DNA of 21,187 bases, taken from a virus. This document shows, in pieces, positions 1-8,692 of this stretch. Each line of letters begins with the position of its first letter. Position 1 is the first letter of the stretch. Where the stretch lies: positions 1-21,187 of IMG/VR virus record IMGVR_UViG_3300037606_000284; one strand, given 5' to 3'. The notes beneath the pieces were generated by a model. The model was given only the letters and a program-made list of their open reading frames with translations. It ran no database searches and was not told where the DNA came from. Both the position numbers and the translations under genes were made by a program.

Positions 1-157
1 TGTTACGCATGGGGTCTAATTCTACGAAAGATGTCAATAAGATACTAGAATCTAGGTATCCTTGTTGAGCACCAATCATTTCCGCCCCTGTTACAGGCGC
101 AATGCTCATGCCTGTAATGGCTGCCCCGTTTATGGCTAAATTTTGATTTGAAAACAT
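1..157 (-). CDS. Start of a structural-region protein (partial, runs off the window)
   Basis: An open frame starts at an ATG at 157 and stays open to the window edge, giving the first 52 residues (begins MFSNQNLAING, then a Gly/Ala/Ile-rich stretch). It lies 17 nt downstream of the scaffold-like gene on the same strand and has the usual A-rich leader (AAAATTAAATG). The position after terminase, portal and scaffold-like genes is where a major capsid protein or another head protein is often found, but the visible residues are too few to identify a family. No signal peptide or membrane segment is obvious. The call as a real gene rests on frame openness and spacing; the role is inferred from position only. 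Confidence 0.6.
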   Translation of the reverse strand, partial: MFSNQNLAINGAAITGMSIAPVTGAEMIGAQQGYLDSSILLTSFVELDPMRN

Positions 158-174
158 TTAATTTTAAGTTTAGT

Positions 175-1281
175 TTATTGTTGTGATTTATTGTGTTTCT
201 CAAAAATCTTTTTAGTGTAGTCTTCTAAAGACTCGTCCGAGATTTTTGTAGGTTTTGTATTGCTTAGATTTATAGTAAACAGGGGCTTTAATTGTCCTTC
301 TATTTTTGCATTTAGAACATCTTTTGAAGAAACTTGTTTTTTGAATGCTTCCCGATTGCTTAAAAAATAATTAATTTCCGCAAATGCTTCGGGGTCTTTT
401 TGTGCTTCAAAATATAACTTGTCTGTATTAGATAAGCCATTCTCATCTAGTTTAGTTGCGTTCTCTACAAGCTGTTTCTTTATATTTGCAACTACATTCA
501 TTTTAGAATAGTGCAATTCTAAATTTTTCTTGTACTCTTTTTGGTCATTTCTTTCTCTAGTTACTCGCTCACTTTCAGAAACTCTTTTCTGTTCTATGGC
601 ATCGTTATGTAGTATTAAGTGTCCATCTAGTATTTGATTGGCTTGACCTTCTAATTCTCCCTCGTCAATAAGAGATTTTATTTGGGCTTGAATTACTTTT
701 TGACTTACGCCTTTTTGCTCTAAATCTCTACCTACGATATTTATTTGAACTTGTTCTTGGTCAATATTTTCTTTAAGGTATTCTAATTGATTAATTGCAG
801 TTACGTTCTCTCTGATTATTTCTGAGATGTCTCCACCGTTTTTATCAATTTCTAAAAGCTTTTTAGCTCTGTCGCTAACGCCCTCTGTTGAGATATACTT
901 TTCGTTACGCTGTTTTTCGGTTTCCTCTTTCCAGCCTTTTAAGATTTCTTTGTATCCCTCTTCTGTTAAGTTTTGAATGTCCTCTAAATAAACGTCTTGT
1001 CCTTCATAGTTAATTGCAAAGTTTTCTATAAAACCGTCTTCAATTAATCCTTTTAATTTCTTAGAGTGATTAGTCTCAGGTTTTGCTTTGACTACCTTTT
1101 CGGGTTCGACTTGTTTTTCTGCTTTAGGGGCTTCAGGTAAGGTGATATCTTCTACCTTTGGTGTCTCTACGACTGCTGATGTTGGTGTCTCTACTTTAGG
1201 TTCTTGAGCTTCTTTTTGTTTATTAAAAATAGCTGTAATTAAATCTGTAGATGCTGTTTGTAAGGGTTGTGTATTTTCCAT
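175..1281 (-). CDS. Scaffold-like coiled-coil protein of the head module
   Basis: A 368-residue protein starting at MENTQ. A TTG five codons upstream is possible but would lie almost at the predicted transcription start. The first ~75 residues are low-complexity, Pro/Glu/Lys/Val-rich (repeated VETP, KAEK, EPEK motifs). The rest is strongly charged and helical with likely coiled coils (residues ~115-300) and almost no aromatic or Cys residues. This composition, and the position directly after the portal gene and before another structural gene, fits a head scaffolding protein that shapes the procapsid and then leaves. No sequence motif proves this; it could be another internal head protein. It has its own promoter-like element (1294-1325), so it can be made in different amounts from the portal. 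Confidence 0.6.
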   Translation of the reverse strand: MENTQPLQTASTDLITAIFNKQKEAQEPKVETPTSAVVETPKVEDITLPEAPKAEKQVEPEKVVKAKPETNHSKKLKGLIEDGFIENFAINYEGQDVYLEDIQNLTEEGYKEILKGWKEETEKQRNEKYISTEGVSDRAKKLLEIDKNGGDISEIIRENVTAINQLEYLKENIDQEQVQINIVGRDLEQKGVSQKVIQAQIKSLIDEGELEGQANQILDGHLILHNDAIEQKRVSESERVTRERNDQKEYKKNLELHYSKMNVVANIKKQLVENATKLDENGLSNTDKLYFEAQKDPEAFAEINYFLSNREAFKKQVSSKDVLNAKIEGQLKPLFTINLSNTKPTKISDESLEDYTKKIFEKHNKSQQ

Positions 1282-1293
1282 TCTTTCTTGGTG

Positions 1294-1325
1294 CAAATTT
1301 AGTATGTTAATGTTTCTTATCCAAA
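1294..1325 (-). promoter_or_regulatory. Promoter TTTG-N20-TAAATTTG for the scaffold-like gene
   Basis: On the minus strand a TTTG box (1322-1325) and a TAAATTTG box (1294-1301) are separated by exactly 20 nt. This matches the -33/-7 pattern known for Bacteroidota primary sigma factor. The predicted transcription start is only a few bases before the ATG at 1281, so the message would be almost leaderless. Confidence 0.65.
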
Positions 1326-1347
1326 TGTGTTAAATTGTTTGTACCTT

Positions 1348-1367
1348 TTGACAAAAAATTTTGTCAA
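1348..1367. repeat. 20-bp dyad (9-bp arms) upstream of the scaffold-like promoter
   Basis: TTGACAAAA and its perfect complement TTTTGTCAA flank a central AA. The dyad lies 23 bp upstream of the -33 box of the 1294-1325 promoter, in the 209-nt gap between the portal stop and the scaffold-like start. It has few G/C pairs and no T-run after it on the minus strand, so it looks more like a protein-binding operator than an intrinsic terminator. The rest of this gap, up to the portal stop, is AT-rich with no gene seen. Confidence 0.4.
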
Positions 1368-1490
1368 TTACAAATTTTGTTTTTTAGGTTAAAGTATTTC
1401 TAAGATTGTTCTATTTACTTTGTTTATTTTTAGGTTATTCCTTGGCTAAAGCCCCAAGTGATAGGGTTTTCTTGAACGGGGTCATAAGTT

Positions 1491-4274
1491 TTACATTGGA
1501 TTAATAATAGCTATTTCTTTATCATTTTGTAATTTTTCTCTCCTTAATTTAATTTCCTCATATTTAAGTTTTATCTTTTCAGCCTCTATTCTTTTACTGT
1601 TGTCATCCATATCAATTTTTCTGCTGAACTCCTTTTCTTTCATGGCTACATCACTCATGTAAGCCTCTTGCTTTAAGTTCATTTCAAAGGCTTGTTTTAA
1701 TGCGGGCATGTCATCCTGTTGTGTAGAAGAGCTATCTCTACCTAAAGCCGTTAAATAAGCTTCCTTATATTGCCAACCACCTTTAATATTTACTAATTCT
1801 ACTTCATGTGCTTGTAAATCTTCTACATTAGCTTTATTGGCATCCAATTGTCTTGTAAGTTGGCTGTCTTGAAATTCTCTTTCTTCCTGAGCTTTCTTAT
1901 TTGTATTCATTCTCATCTCCTTACCTATTTGTCTTAATTTAAGTGCGTAAGGATTTGTGAATATATCTACGAGGTCACTGAAGTCTTTCTGTATTGTATT
2001 GTCTGACATTAACATTGACTGCAATGCTTTTACAACCGCTCTATCTTTTGATGTCGCTGCGGGCATAACTGAAATTCTTCTCAAAGGAAAGTATTCAGGG
2101 TCTTCTGCTAATATGTCTATAAAGCTGTTTGAATTGTCGCTGTTCTTCATAAGTCGTGTAGATGACTTCCCATTAACTTCACACTGTTGTGCAATAGCTA
2201 TATGCAGTTCGTTTGACTTAGATTTAGAAGTATTAAACTCGTCAATGTAGTTTGATATAAGGGCGTAAGATGCTGTAGCTTGTTGGGTTACTCCTTCCGC
2301 AGTTTCATAGGTTGTGGGGGCTCCTAACATTTGCGGTGTTATTCCCACTTGCTGAAATCCTTGCTGTCTAAAGTATTCTGCCATTTCTCTTCTGTATTGA
2401 ACTTGAGCTGTAAAAACAACTTCGTTCCTTTGAAATAGATTTGGATATACAGCACTACCTTGAGTGTTTGCTCTTGAGGGGTCTGTTGGTAATAATTTTG
2501 TAAGCTTAATTGTGTTTGAGAGAGAGTATAATGTTTCCTCTGTTGTTTGGTCTTTATATTCTGAAGGAAGCGAATTAATGTCTACCGTATGAAACACCCC
2601 TAATTCATCTGCCATTAATTCACCAATCTGATTTAGACAAATATTGTGTAATTGTTGATAAGGAAAAGCTTTTGTAATTGCTGACTTTGTAATGATTCCT
2701 CCAACAGGGTGTTGAATTTGATAAATATTACTATCTCCTCTGATTTGCTGTTGAATAGGTTTACCCCATAAAATTAAATCTTCTTTTAAAGGTATTGAAT
2801 TATTTGACTTTACTACTACCACGTAATAAGATTGAGGTTTGTAGTGCCAACTTAAAGTGTTTACGTAGTCAGAGATATCACCTTCTCTAAGAGCTTCTTG
2901 TAACTCGCTTAATGAAACATTCTTTTTTATTTTTATGTCGTTCTCCTTTATGAATTCTTTCATAAGGTCTTCAGTAACTGTTTGTATGTCTAAAGCTCCT
3001 ACTTCATTTTCATAAATTAATACTCCAAACTTTTCCATTGAAGTCCAATATGCCTCTAGCACTTCCACTGTTGCGTTTGTAACGTGTATGTCTGTTCTTA
3101 AATCTCTCTGTCTATTTGTTGTGCTCGGATTAAATTGTCCGCCCGCTCTTGGCATCCAATCTCTTGTAGTTGTACCATCCTCTTGTTTTGTATATGCAAT
3201 AGGTTCCCCTAAAGCATTTTCCATAGCCAAATTAACTTGGTGGTCTTGATAATTATGGAATGGCATTATTAGATTTTCTGCAAAGGGCGCAATGCCTGAA
3301 CTTGATAGTGGTAGTATTCCCGCACTATAATCTGTACCTTGTCCAAAGTAATCTCCAAGTTTTTCTTGGTCTTTGGTTGTCATTAAATGACCGTACTTAG
3401 AAATAGCACCACTTATGGACATCGCTGTAAGCCTACCGATATATTCACAATCTTGGGGGTATCTTGTATCGGCATACTCCGAAAAGAATACTTCCTCCAC
3501 TTGCCAATCTTCTATGGTGTAATAATCATATCCAACTCGGTAATGTCTAAACCATCTTCCTGTTAGTATATAATCTACTAGGCATCTTTTGTCAGCCTCC
3601 TCTAAATGAAACTTTTCCTTATCTCCATTGAGTACATTGTTAGCCCAATCTGTAGCTATAACTTTAAAGTTTTTAGATAACCCCTTTTCAATTTCTTCGG
3701 GCGTTAACTTTTGAACTTCCTCGTCTAATTGTGCTAGATATTGTTGTTGTTCTTTCTCCGATGCGAATTCCGTTTGATTTGGATTAAATCCTCTGCTAAT
3801 TAAAAATCCGTCTATTTCTCTTTTAAATACCGCCTGAGCATATTCGTGCAACTTTTCCGAGCGCATTCTAATATACTCATTGGTGGAGTACTCGTCATTT
3901 GAGGTAATCCGATATAAACTGTCCACTTCGCTGAAAGCTCCTTTAATAGCATTTGCAATAATACCTAAAAAGTCAAAATGTTTTAAATGTGTTGATAACT
4001 CTACGTCAGATTTTAAAACTTTAAAGTCACTCATTTGGTCAGAGGTGCTTAAAGTCTTTTCAATATCAACAGAACGATACACAAATTCGCCCTCAGTCAT
4101 TTTACGAATGTCTGAGAATACAGAATTTCTACCTCTTTGTCTTACTGCTTCCCAATAGAAAAAGTCCACATTTGCTTTTAACCAAGCTGGGGTTTTCTTT
4201 TTAAGTGGGATAGTTTGTACAGGTAAATTTCTTTGTCCTGTACTTAATCCATTATATATAGCGTAGTCTTGCAA
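1491..4274 (-). CDS. Portal protein (very large)
   Basis: A 927-residue protein directly downstream of the large terminase, the classic place for the portal. The portal is the dodecameric ring at one head vertex through which DNA is packaged and to which the tail attaches. The protein is soluble and mixed alpha/beta, starts with a basic stretch followed by Trp-rich sequence (KKKTPAWLK, residues ~25-33) and ends in a long charged helical tail (~790-920), as portal C-termini often do. At 927 residues it is much longer than typical siphovirus portals (400-550) and closer to those of crAss-like phages. No ATG is available: an in-frame TAA lies 12 codons upstream and the next Met is at residue 59. 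Start is therefore TTG at 4274, supported by the promoter at 4294-4324, which puts transcription start just before it. Identification is by context and overall character. Confidence 0.75.
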   Translation of the reverse strand: MQDYAIYNGLSTGQRNLPVQTIPLKKKTPAWLKANVDFFYWEAVRQRGRNSVFSDIRKMTEGEFVYRSVDIEKTLSTSDQMSDFKVLKSDVELSTHLKHFDFLGIIANAIKGAFSEVDSLYRITSNDEYSTNEYIRMRSEKLHEYAQAVFKREIDGFLISRGFNPNQTEFASEKEQQQYLAQLDEEVQKLTPEEIEKGLSKNFKVIATDWANNVLNGDKEKFHLEEADKRCLVDYILTGRWFRHYRVGYDYYTIEDWQVEEVFFSEYADTRYPQDCEYIGRLTAMSISGAISKYGHLMTTKDQEKLGDYFGQGTDYSAGILPLSSSGIAPFAENLIMPFHNYQDHQVNLAMENALGEPIAYTKQEDGTTTRDWMPRAGGQFNPSTTNRQRDLRTDIHVTNATVEVLEAYWTSMEKFGVLIYENEVGALDIQTVTEDLMKEFIKENDIKIKKNVSLSELQEALREGDISDYVNTLSWHYKPQSYYVVVVKSNNSIPLKEDLILWGKPIQQQIRGDSNIYQIQHPVGGIITKSAITKAFPYQQLHNICLNQIGELMADELGVFHTVDINSLPSEYKDQTTEETLYSLSNTIKLTKLLPTDPSRANTQGSAVYPNLFQRNEVVFTAQVQYRREMAEYFRQQGFQQVGITPQMLGAPTTYETAEGVTQQATASYALISNYIDEFNTSKSKSNELHIAIAQQCEVNGKSSTRLMKNSDNSNSFIDILAEDPEYFPLRRISVMPAATSKDRAVVKALQSMLMSDNTIQKDFSDLVDIFTNPYALKLRQIGKEMRMNTNKKAQEEREFQDSQLTRQLDANKANVEDLQAHEVELVNIKGGWQYKEAYLTALGRDSSSTQQDDMPALKQAFEMNLKQEAYMSDVAMKEKEFSRKIDMDDNSKRIEAEKIKLKYEEIKLRREKLQNDKEIAIINPM

Positions 4275-4289
4275 AATCTTGTAGTTTAA

Positions 4290-4321
4290 TTTGCAAATTT
4301 AATAATATTGTTTTATCTTTG
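4290..4321 (+). promoter_or_regulatory. Plus-strand promoter-like element TTTG-N20-TATCTTTG, antisense to terminase
   Basis: TTTG (4290-4293), a 20-nt spacer and TATCTTTG (4314-4321) form a near-perfect Bacteroidota promoter on the strand opposite to the flanking genes. It would fire into the 3' end of the terminase gene. It is interleaved with the minus-strand promoter at 4294-4324. No gene is seen downstream on this strand, so it could make an antisense RNA or be a by-product of the symmetric TTTGCAAA core. Confidence 0.45.
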
Positions 4322-4324
4322 CAA
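4294..4324 (-). promoter_or_regulatory. Promoter TTG-N20-TAAATTTG for the portal gene
   Basis: On the minus strand TTG (4322-4324), a 20-nt spacer and TAAATTTG (4294-4301) match the Bacteroidota -33/-7 pattern. The predicted start of transcription (~4288) is about 14 nt before the TTG start codon of the portal gene, which supports that unusual start. Confidence 0.6.
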
Positions 4325-4349
4325 CTTTGTTAAAGTGGTTGTAATAAGT

Positions 4350-7004
4350 TTATCTATTTTGGCGGAAGAATGAGCGTTTTTTATCGGGCGGTCTGAAGAA
4401 TTCTAGTTTTCTTTGGGGGCTTACTTTCTCTTGGTTTGTATTGATTTTTGGGATGTTTAGCTCTTTGGGTATCCAAAACGATGCACTTCGTAAATAGTGT
4501 GCGTATGCTACTGAAGCCATTGCGCTAGTGATTCTATCCACGTTCAAATTCTCTGACCAATTTATAATTTCTTCAAGTAAGCCCACATCATCAACTTTTT
4601 GAACTCCCTTCAAAAGCTTTGTTGTTCCATCTTCTTGCTCCACTTCAAAAGTTTCATTACAATAATCTACAAAAAAGTCAAATAAGAATTTTTTAGTTGT
4701 GCTAGGGTTCCAACCTGTTTTTCTTTTGTTATTATTGGGTATATTAAAACTAGATGAAAAATCCAAACTTGGTGCTAAGTACTTTTCTGATAAATGTCTT
4801 ATATCAAGAAAGTCCTTTATACCGTAGTTAAAGTTTTCCCCAAAAGCAGTCCTATCTAAATTATAAGCTTCCATGAGTAATTCCCACTTTTCCCATACAG
4901 TTTTATGTTTATCTGGACGGAAGGAAATTGAGGCTACTACTTTTTCTGAAAAGGGGTCTCCTAAAACTTTATTTTTAAATACGTAAAAGGAAGATACTGA
5001 TGATGTTTCAGAGTCGTCCGATGCATAGTCATCAAATCCCGCTGTATACATTCCATAGGGGGGTTTTACTTCGGGAATATCTTCAAATATTAAAAATGGT
5101 GCATCCACTATTCCACCTCTGTGGGGGAAATCTGCCAATGGTTTATTAGATAGTGTACTTTGTATTTTACCTTGTGAGTCTCTATACAGGTCTCTACGTC
5201 TATCCCACAGTCCTGTTTCTATTAAATAAGCTTTATGTGCTTTTGCTTCGTTTACAGGGAAGCGGTTTCTTGAACCCGATTGAGTTATTTCTGAGGGTTT
5301 TATTGGTGCATATATAGTTGTCTTGTGTAATTTAATTTTATCCTTTGACGCAGCCTCTCTTTCGGCTTCTATTCTTTCCTTTGCTACTTTCCAATCAGTT
5401 ACTTTTATTTTTATTTTCCTCAATGCTATGCTTTCGGGTTTACCTAAATAATCCGCCAAAGTGCTCTCTATCTTGGGCATATCAACTCTACACTGTCCAG
5501 GAATAAAAGCACCAAAAGGTTTTAATTTATCCTCCTCCCAAGTAATATATTCAGGAGAAACGCCTCTCTCTAATATATCCCATTGCATAGGCATTATACT
5601 ATATGTTTCAGGGTCTCCTAAAGCTTTTACTCCATCTACGGATAATTCATCTGTACCTGCCGTACCACTTAATATTACTCTTGCCCTTAAACTACCATCT
5701 GTGCCTACTAATGCGGGCACTAAAGATTCTATAGCCTCAAGAAACAAACTTTTCATGGCTTCATCTAAGACTACTATTCCTGTCGGAGTAAAACCCGCAA
5801 ATACTTCCTTATTATTCCCAGAGTCTGTGTTTATAATATGTAATGTAGATAAAAGTATAGTTTTATTCCCCTTTGTTTTAATACCAAGCTCTACTTTTTT
5901 ACTCCAATCATTCGTTACATTGTATACTTTGAATGCAGGGTTTTTATTTAAATTATCTACTTTAAAAGACTTTGAAAGTTGCTCTAAATCTTTTGCGGAA
6001 GCTCCTGCACATAATAGAGTCTCTTCACCTAAAGTTGCTGCATGTGATAGCATACTAGCCTCTGTAGTCGTTTTAGCTACTCGTCGAGAGCATGCTAAGA
6101 AAAGCATTTTATACTCACTGTCCTCTAACCTATCTCTATTTTCAAAAATCATATAGTCACTATCTCTCAATGGTGGATTCATTTTGACATCCTGAGAAAA
6201 ATACTTTTGTTTAGTCTCATTCCAAAGATTAACAGGTATGGGTGTTATAAATATATTTATGTGATAATAAGCCCACCCTGAAATATATATGCCATCTATA
6301 TTTATCCCACTTTTTATTTTTTTAAACTCATCAACATAAAATTGTAAACACTCCTTACTTTGTTCCCAATAATGGAGGTTTATGTCCCATTTAGGGACAT
6401 TATTCATATAGATTAACATCTCGTTATTTGGAGGGGTAATAAAGTCTATTTCTTTATAATCTAATTCTTTTTGTATAACTTCTGAATATTCTGGTAATTC
6501 TATAAGTACTCTGTGCATTGTTAACGGTGCTTTTGCATCCGAAAGAAATTCTATTGTGTTTAAATTTTCATCTCCAAACCTAATATCCAAAGATTCCACA
6601 GCGTCATCTATTGCATTATATTTTTTTTGTAAAGTGTTATGAAAGTCCATCTCCTCTAACTTCAAATCGTTTGTAGCTATTTCATCTAAAGAGAAACCAT
6701 TAATATAAGTATCAATCCTATCCATGTGGGTAGTGATTACTCTATTAACATGTGTTACATACTTTTTAAATTGTGGTAATCTGTGATGTTGGTTTGCTTT
6801 TTTGGCGAAAAATTTTAATCGGTCTATAAGAATAAGTACAGACTGGTCTTGAACCATAAACTCATCTTTCTTTGGGTTTACTACTTTTCCATTTTCTATA
6901 CGTATTTCTCCCAATAAAGTCCAGTCATTCTCCCTTATATATTTCTCTGTTTTTAAAAGGGAGGGGGTGTATTTCTGTATATATATATCTACGAATTCTG
7001 CCAT
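4350..7004 (-). CDS. terL: Terminase large subunit (packaging ATPase and nuclease)
   Basis: An 884-residue terminase motor protein: it drives DNA into the procapsid with ATP and cuts the concatemer. The ATPase centre shows a Walker-A-like motif CSRRVAKTT (305-313, Lys311), Walker B VVLDEA (411-416, Asp414/Glu415) and a coupling motif ILSGTAG (444-450). The nuclease domain (RNase H fold) follows with acidic residues at GFDDY (Asp658), GENFNYG (Glu723) and NVDRITSA (Asp823). The N-terminal ~290 residues precede the ATPase and are longer than in most terminases (usually 450-650 in total), as in crAss-like and other large-terminase phages. It starts at an ATG 2 nt after the stop of the upstream homing endonuclease and is followed by the portal gene. 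No small terminase subunit is recognised nearby; one of the unknown small genes upstream may be it. Confidence 0.93.
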   Translation of the reverse strand: MAEFVDIYIQKYTPSLLKTEKYIRENDWTLLGEIRIENGKVVNPKKDEFMVQDQSVLILIDRLKFFAKKANQHHRLPQFKKYVTHVNRVITTHMDRIDTYINGFSLDEIATNDLKLEEMDFHNTLQKKYNAIDDAVESLDIRFGDENLNTIEFLSDAKAPLTMHRVLIELPEYSEVIQKELDYKEIDFITPPNNEMLIYMNNVPKWDINLHYWEQSKECLQFYVDEFKKIKSGINIDGIYISGWAYYHINIFITPIPVNLWNETKQKYFSQDVKMNPPLRDSDYMIFENRDRLEDSEYKMLFLACSRRVAKTTTEASMLSHAATLGEETLLCAGASAKDLEQLSKSFKVDNLNKNPAFKVYNVTNDWSKKVELGIKTKGNKTILLSTLHIINTDSGNNKEVFAGFTPTGIVVLDEAMKSLFLEAIESLVPALVGTDGSLRARVILSGTAGTDELSVDGVKALGDPETYSIMPMQWDILERGVSPEYITWEEDKLKPFGAFIPGQCRVDMPKIESTLADYLGKPESIALRKIKIKVTDWKVAKERIEAEREAASKDKIKLHKTTIYAPIKPSEITQSGSRNRFPVNEAKAHKAYLIETGLWDRRRDLYRDSQGKIQSTLSNKPLADFPHRGGIVDAPFLIFEDIPEVKPPYGMYTAGFDDYASDDSETSSVSSFYVFKNKVLGDPFSEKVVASISFRPDKHKTVWEKWELLMEAYNLDRTAFGENFNYGIKDFLDIRHLSEKYLAPSLDFSSSFNIPNNNKRKTGWNPSTTKKFLFDFFVDYCNETFEVEQEDGTTKLLKGVQKVDDVGLLEEIINWSENLNVDRITSAMASVAYAHYLRSASFWIPKELNIPKINTNQEKVSPQRKLEFFRPPDKKRSFFRQNR

Positions 7005-7006
7005 TA

Positions 7007-7948
7007 TTATATATTTATTATCTCTTCAATTGGTAAATTCATAGTATAGCACTCTGTTCTACCTGCGAAATTTATTTTAGGTATGTGTTTATAATTTCTG
7101 TACTTCTTGTGTAATTCTATCTCTAAATCGTATATAAACCCCGCTTCTTCTATATACTCAAATAAGATTTTATACTTGTAGGGCATCAAAGAAGGTCTAA
7201 ATCTATTTTTTATTGTTTGAAAAGTCTTACCAATTTTGTAAAAGACTTCCTTACCTTTCTTACACTCTATTAAATATAAAATTGTATCTCTACCCTTTGC
7301 CGTATGCACATACCCTTTTTTATTGTAAATACTTCCACCACCTAGGGTACACAACGGACAACCCTGCCCTCTAGCGTAACTTTCTATACTTAACTTGAAT
7401 TCGTGTTGATGTTCCTTACATATTATAGTTACCTTGTTATCTTTTCCGTTGCATTTTAATTTTGAGTAGTCGTGTTTATCTCCATGAATTTTATAAGTTA
7501 CCTCTTTAAATATATCCTCGTTATTGTGCTTAGTTTGTGCTTTTTCACACACGTTGCACCCATTCCCTCTTAAATGTAAATCGGGTCTTTCTTCTAACTC
7601 TTTACCACACTTATTACAAGTTAACTTCACAAGTGTTTTATTATTTGAATACTCTACTTTACTATAGTCATATTTGTCTCCGTATATGTCGATAGAATCT
7701 TGTATAAACTTATCCCGCCCTTTACCTGCAAATTTTATTTGACGTTCCCTCCCACATTTAGGACAAGATGCTGTTTTGTGAATTTTAGGGGTTTGCCAAA
7801 AGTATTCTTGATGTTTGTTACAGAATATTTCAACTTTAGTTGTACTATTTACATGAACCACTTTGTCGTACCCATAAGCATCGCCATGTTTTTCAACCGA
7901 CCTTTTAATGAATTCCTCTTTTGTTATTGGTTGATTATTTTTTACCAT
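7007..7948 (-). CDS. GIY-YIG homing-type endonuclease with three zinc-finger repeats
   Basis: A 313-residue protein. The first 200 residues are three repeats of about 65 residues, each with a GDxYxYxK(V/L) core and paired Cys motifs (C62PKC65; C111NKC114 with C131NVC134; C177 with C197PLC200). These are treble-clef-like DNA-binding units of the kind found before phage homing nucleases. The C-terminal domain (~222-300) is GIY-YIG-like: LYLIE (225-229), FYKIGKT (236-242), Arg249 and Glu276 in DLEIEL. It sits between a terminator (7975-7991) and the terminase start, 2 nt from the latter, which is typical of a mobile gene beside a conserved essential gene. It shares its C-terminal layout with the 377-residue protein at 17284. 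It likely cuts a specific site in sister genomes to spread itself; the exact target is not visible. Confidence 0.85.
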   Translation of the reverse strand: MVKNNQPITKEEFIKRSVEKHGDAYGYDKVVHVNSTTKVEIFCNKHQEYFWQTPKIHKTASCPKCGRERQIKFAGKGRDKFIQDSIDIYGDKYDYSKVEYSNNKTLVKLTCNKCGKELEERPDLHLRGNGCNVCEKAQTKHNNEDIFKEVTYKIHGDKHDYSKLKCNGKDNKVTIICKEHQHEFKLSIESYARGQGCPLCTLGGGSIYNKKGYVHTAKGRDTILYLIECKKGKEVFYKIGKTFQTIKNRFRPSLMPYKYKILFEYIEEAGFIYDLEIELHKKYRNYKHIPKINFAGRTECYTMNLPIEEIINI

Positions 7949-7974
7949 TAATGATAGTTTATTTAAACAACAAA

Positions 7975-7991
7975 AGGGACGCTGTGTCCCT
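7975..7991 (-). terminator. Intrinsic terminator after the small-gene cluster
   Basis: On the minus strand AGGGAC and GTCCCT form a 6-bp stem around an ACAGC loop, followed by TTTTGTTGTTT. It lies just after the stop at 7997 and before the GIY-YIG gene, so it would end or attenuate transcription from the small genes before the endonuclease and terminase. Confidence 0.7.
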
Positions 7992-7996
7992 GTTTA

Positions 7997-8266
7997 TTAT
8001 TTTGTTTTTTCTTTTTCCGTCGAAATAAAATTTTCTTTAAAATACTTCTCTGCGATAAGCCATTGGTCTAAACGGTTTTTTGGATTTCTACCTACCACAT
8101 CTCCTATTTTTGGGGAGCCGTTTTTTAAGTCCTCACCACTTATTGAAATGTTGAATTGAAATGGTGCAGGTAATTTGTCATCGTTATTAAATAATATAAT
8201 ATCGTTTTGAGTAATGGCTCTTATCTCGGCTTTATTGCTTTTTAAATATTCTTTGAATTCACTCAT
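7997..8266 (-). CDS. Unknown 89-residue protein upstream of terminase
   Basis: I do not recognise a family. The N-terminal half is mixed (starts MSEFKEYLKSNKAEIRA). The C-terminal half has a compact motif KIGDVVGRNPKN followed by DQWLIAEKYF, which has the look of a conserved core with a beta turn and an amphipathic helix, and a Lys/Glu tail. It starts at an ATG 2 nt after the stop of the upstream gene and ends just before the intrinsic terminator, so it is the last gene of the small-gene run. Its place before terminase makes a virion-assembly role or a small terminase possible, but size and sequence do not settle this. Confidence 0.75.
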   Translation of the reverse strand: MSEFKEYLKSNKAEIRAITQNDIILFNNDDKLPAPFQFNISISGEDLKNGSPKIGDVVGRNPKNRLDQWLIAEKYFKENFISTEKEKTK

Positions 8267-8268
8267 TA

Positions 8269-8691
8269 TTATTCCTGATTTTGTTCGGCTTGATATTTTG
8301 AAATCTCCAACTGCCTTTTTTTGTAAAAATCATACAGTTCTTGGTCTACAATTTCTTTTTTCCCGCCACTAATATTGAAAGTATATTTGACTTGATAGTC
8401 TCCTAATTCTTCTAATATTTCCTTTGGAATATCTATGAGGTCAGAAAAAGCTATAATGTAATTGTAAAGCCTGTTTTTCATTTGTGCTACGTCGATACTC
8501 AGTGGTTCGAGGTAGCCCATTTTATCAAAGAAAATGTTCGATTGATTTTCAAATTCAGGGATGTCTTTTACGGCTTCTGCAATCTGTGCTCTTTTGTTTT
8601 CTAAATCTTTTGATTCTTGTTCAAAGTAGTTTTTGAATTCAATATATTCTTTGAATGCTGTTTCTATTTTGTTTTTAATTATGTTGCTCAT
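8269..8691 (-). CDS. Unknown helical 140-residue protein
   Basis: An acidic, largely helical protein without Cys or obvious motifs. Residues ~1-45 are heptad-like (KNKIETAFKEYIEFKNYFEQ) and likely coiled coil; a less charged middle (~60-105) is followed by a helical C-terminus rich in Tyr, Lys and Glu. It starts at an ATG 1 nt after the stop of the upstream gene and is followed at 2 nt by the 89-residue gene, so all three are probably translated from one message. Small terminase subunits are helical and of this size, so that is one possibility, but no helix-turn-helix is clear. The function is unknown. Confidence 0.78.
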   Translation of the reverse strand: MSNIIKNKIETAFKEYIEFKNYFEQESKDLENKRAQIAEAVKDIPEFENQSNIFFDKMGYLEPLSIDVAQMKNRLYNYIIAFSDLIDIPKEILEELGDYQVKYTFNISGGKKEIVDQELYDFYKKRQLEISKYQAEQNQE

Positions 8692-8692
8692 T

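Noticed and set aside
1957-2250. Plus-strand ORF inside the portal gene (also 3880-4158, 5461-6156 and 7700-7951)
   Set aside because: These are open frames opposite well-supported genes; their products look random, with no domain and no fitting start context.
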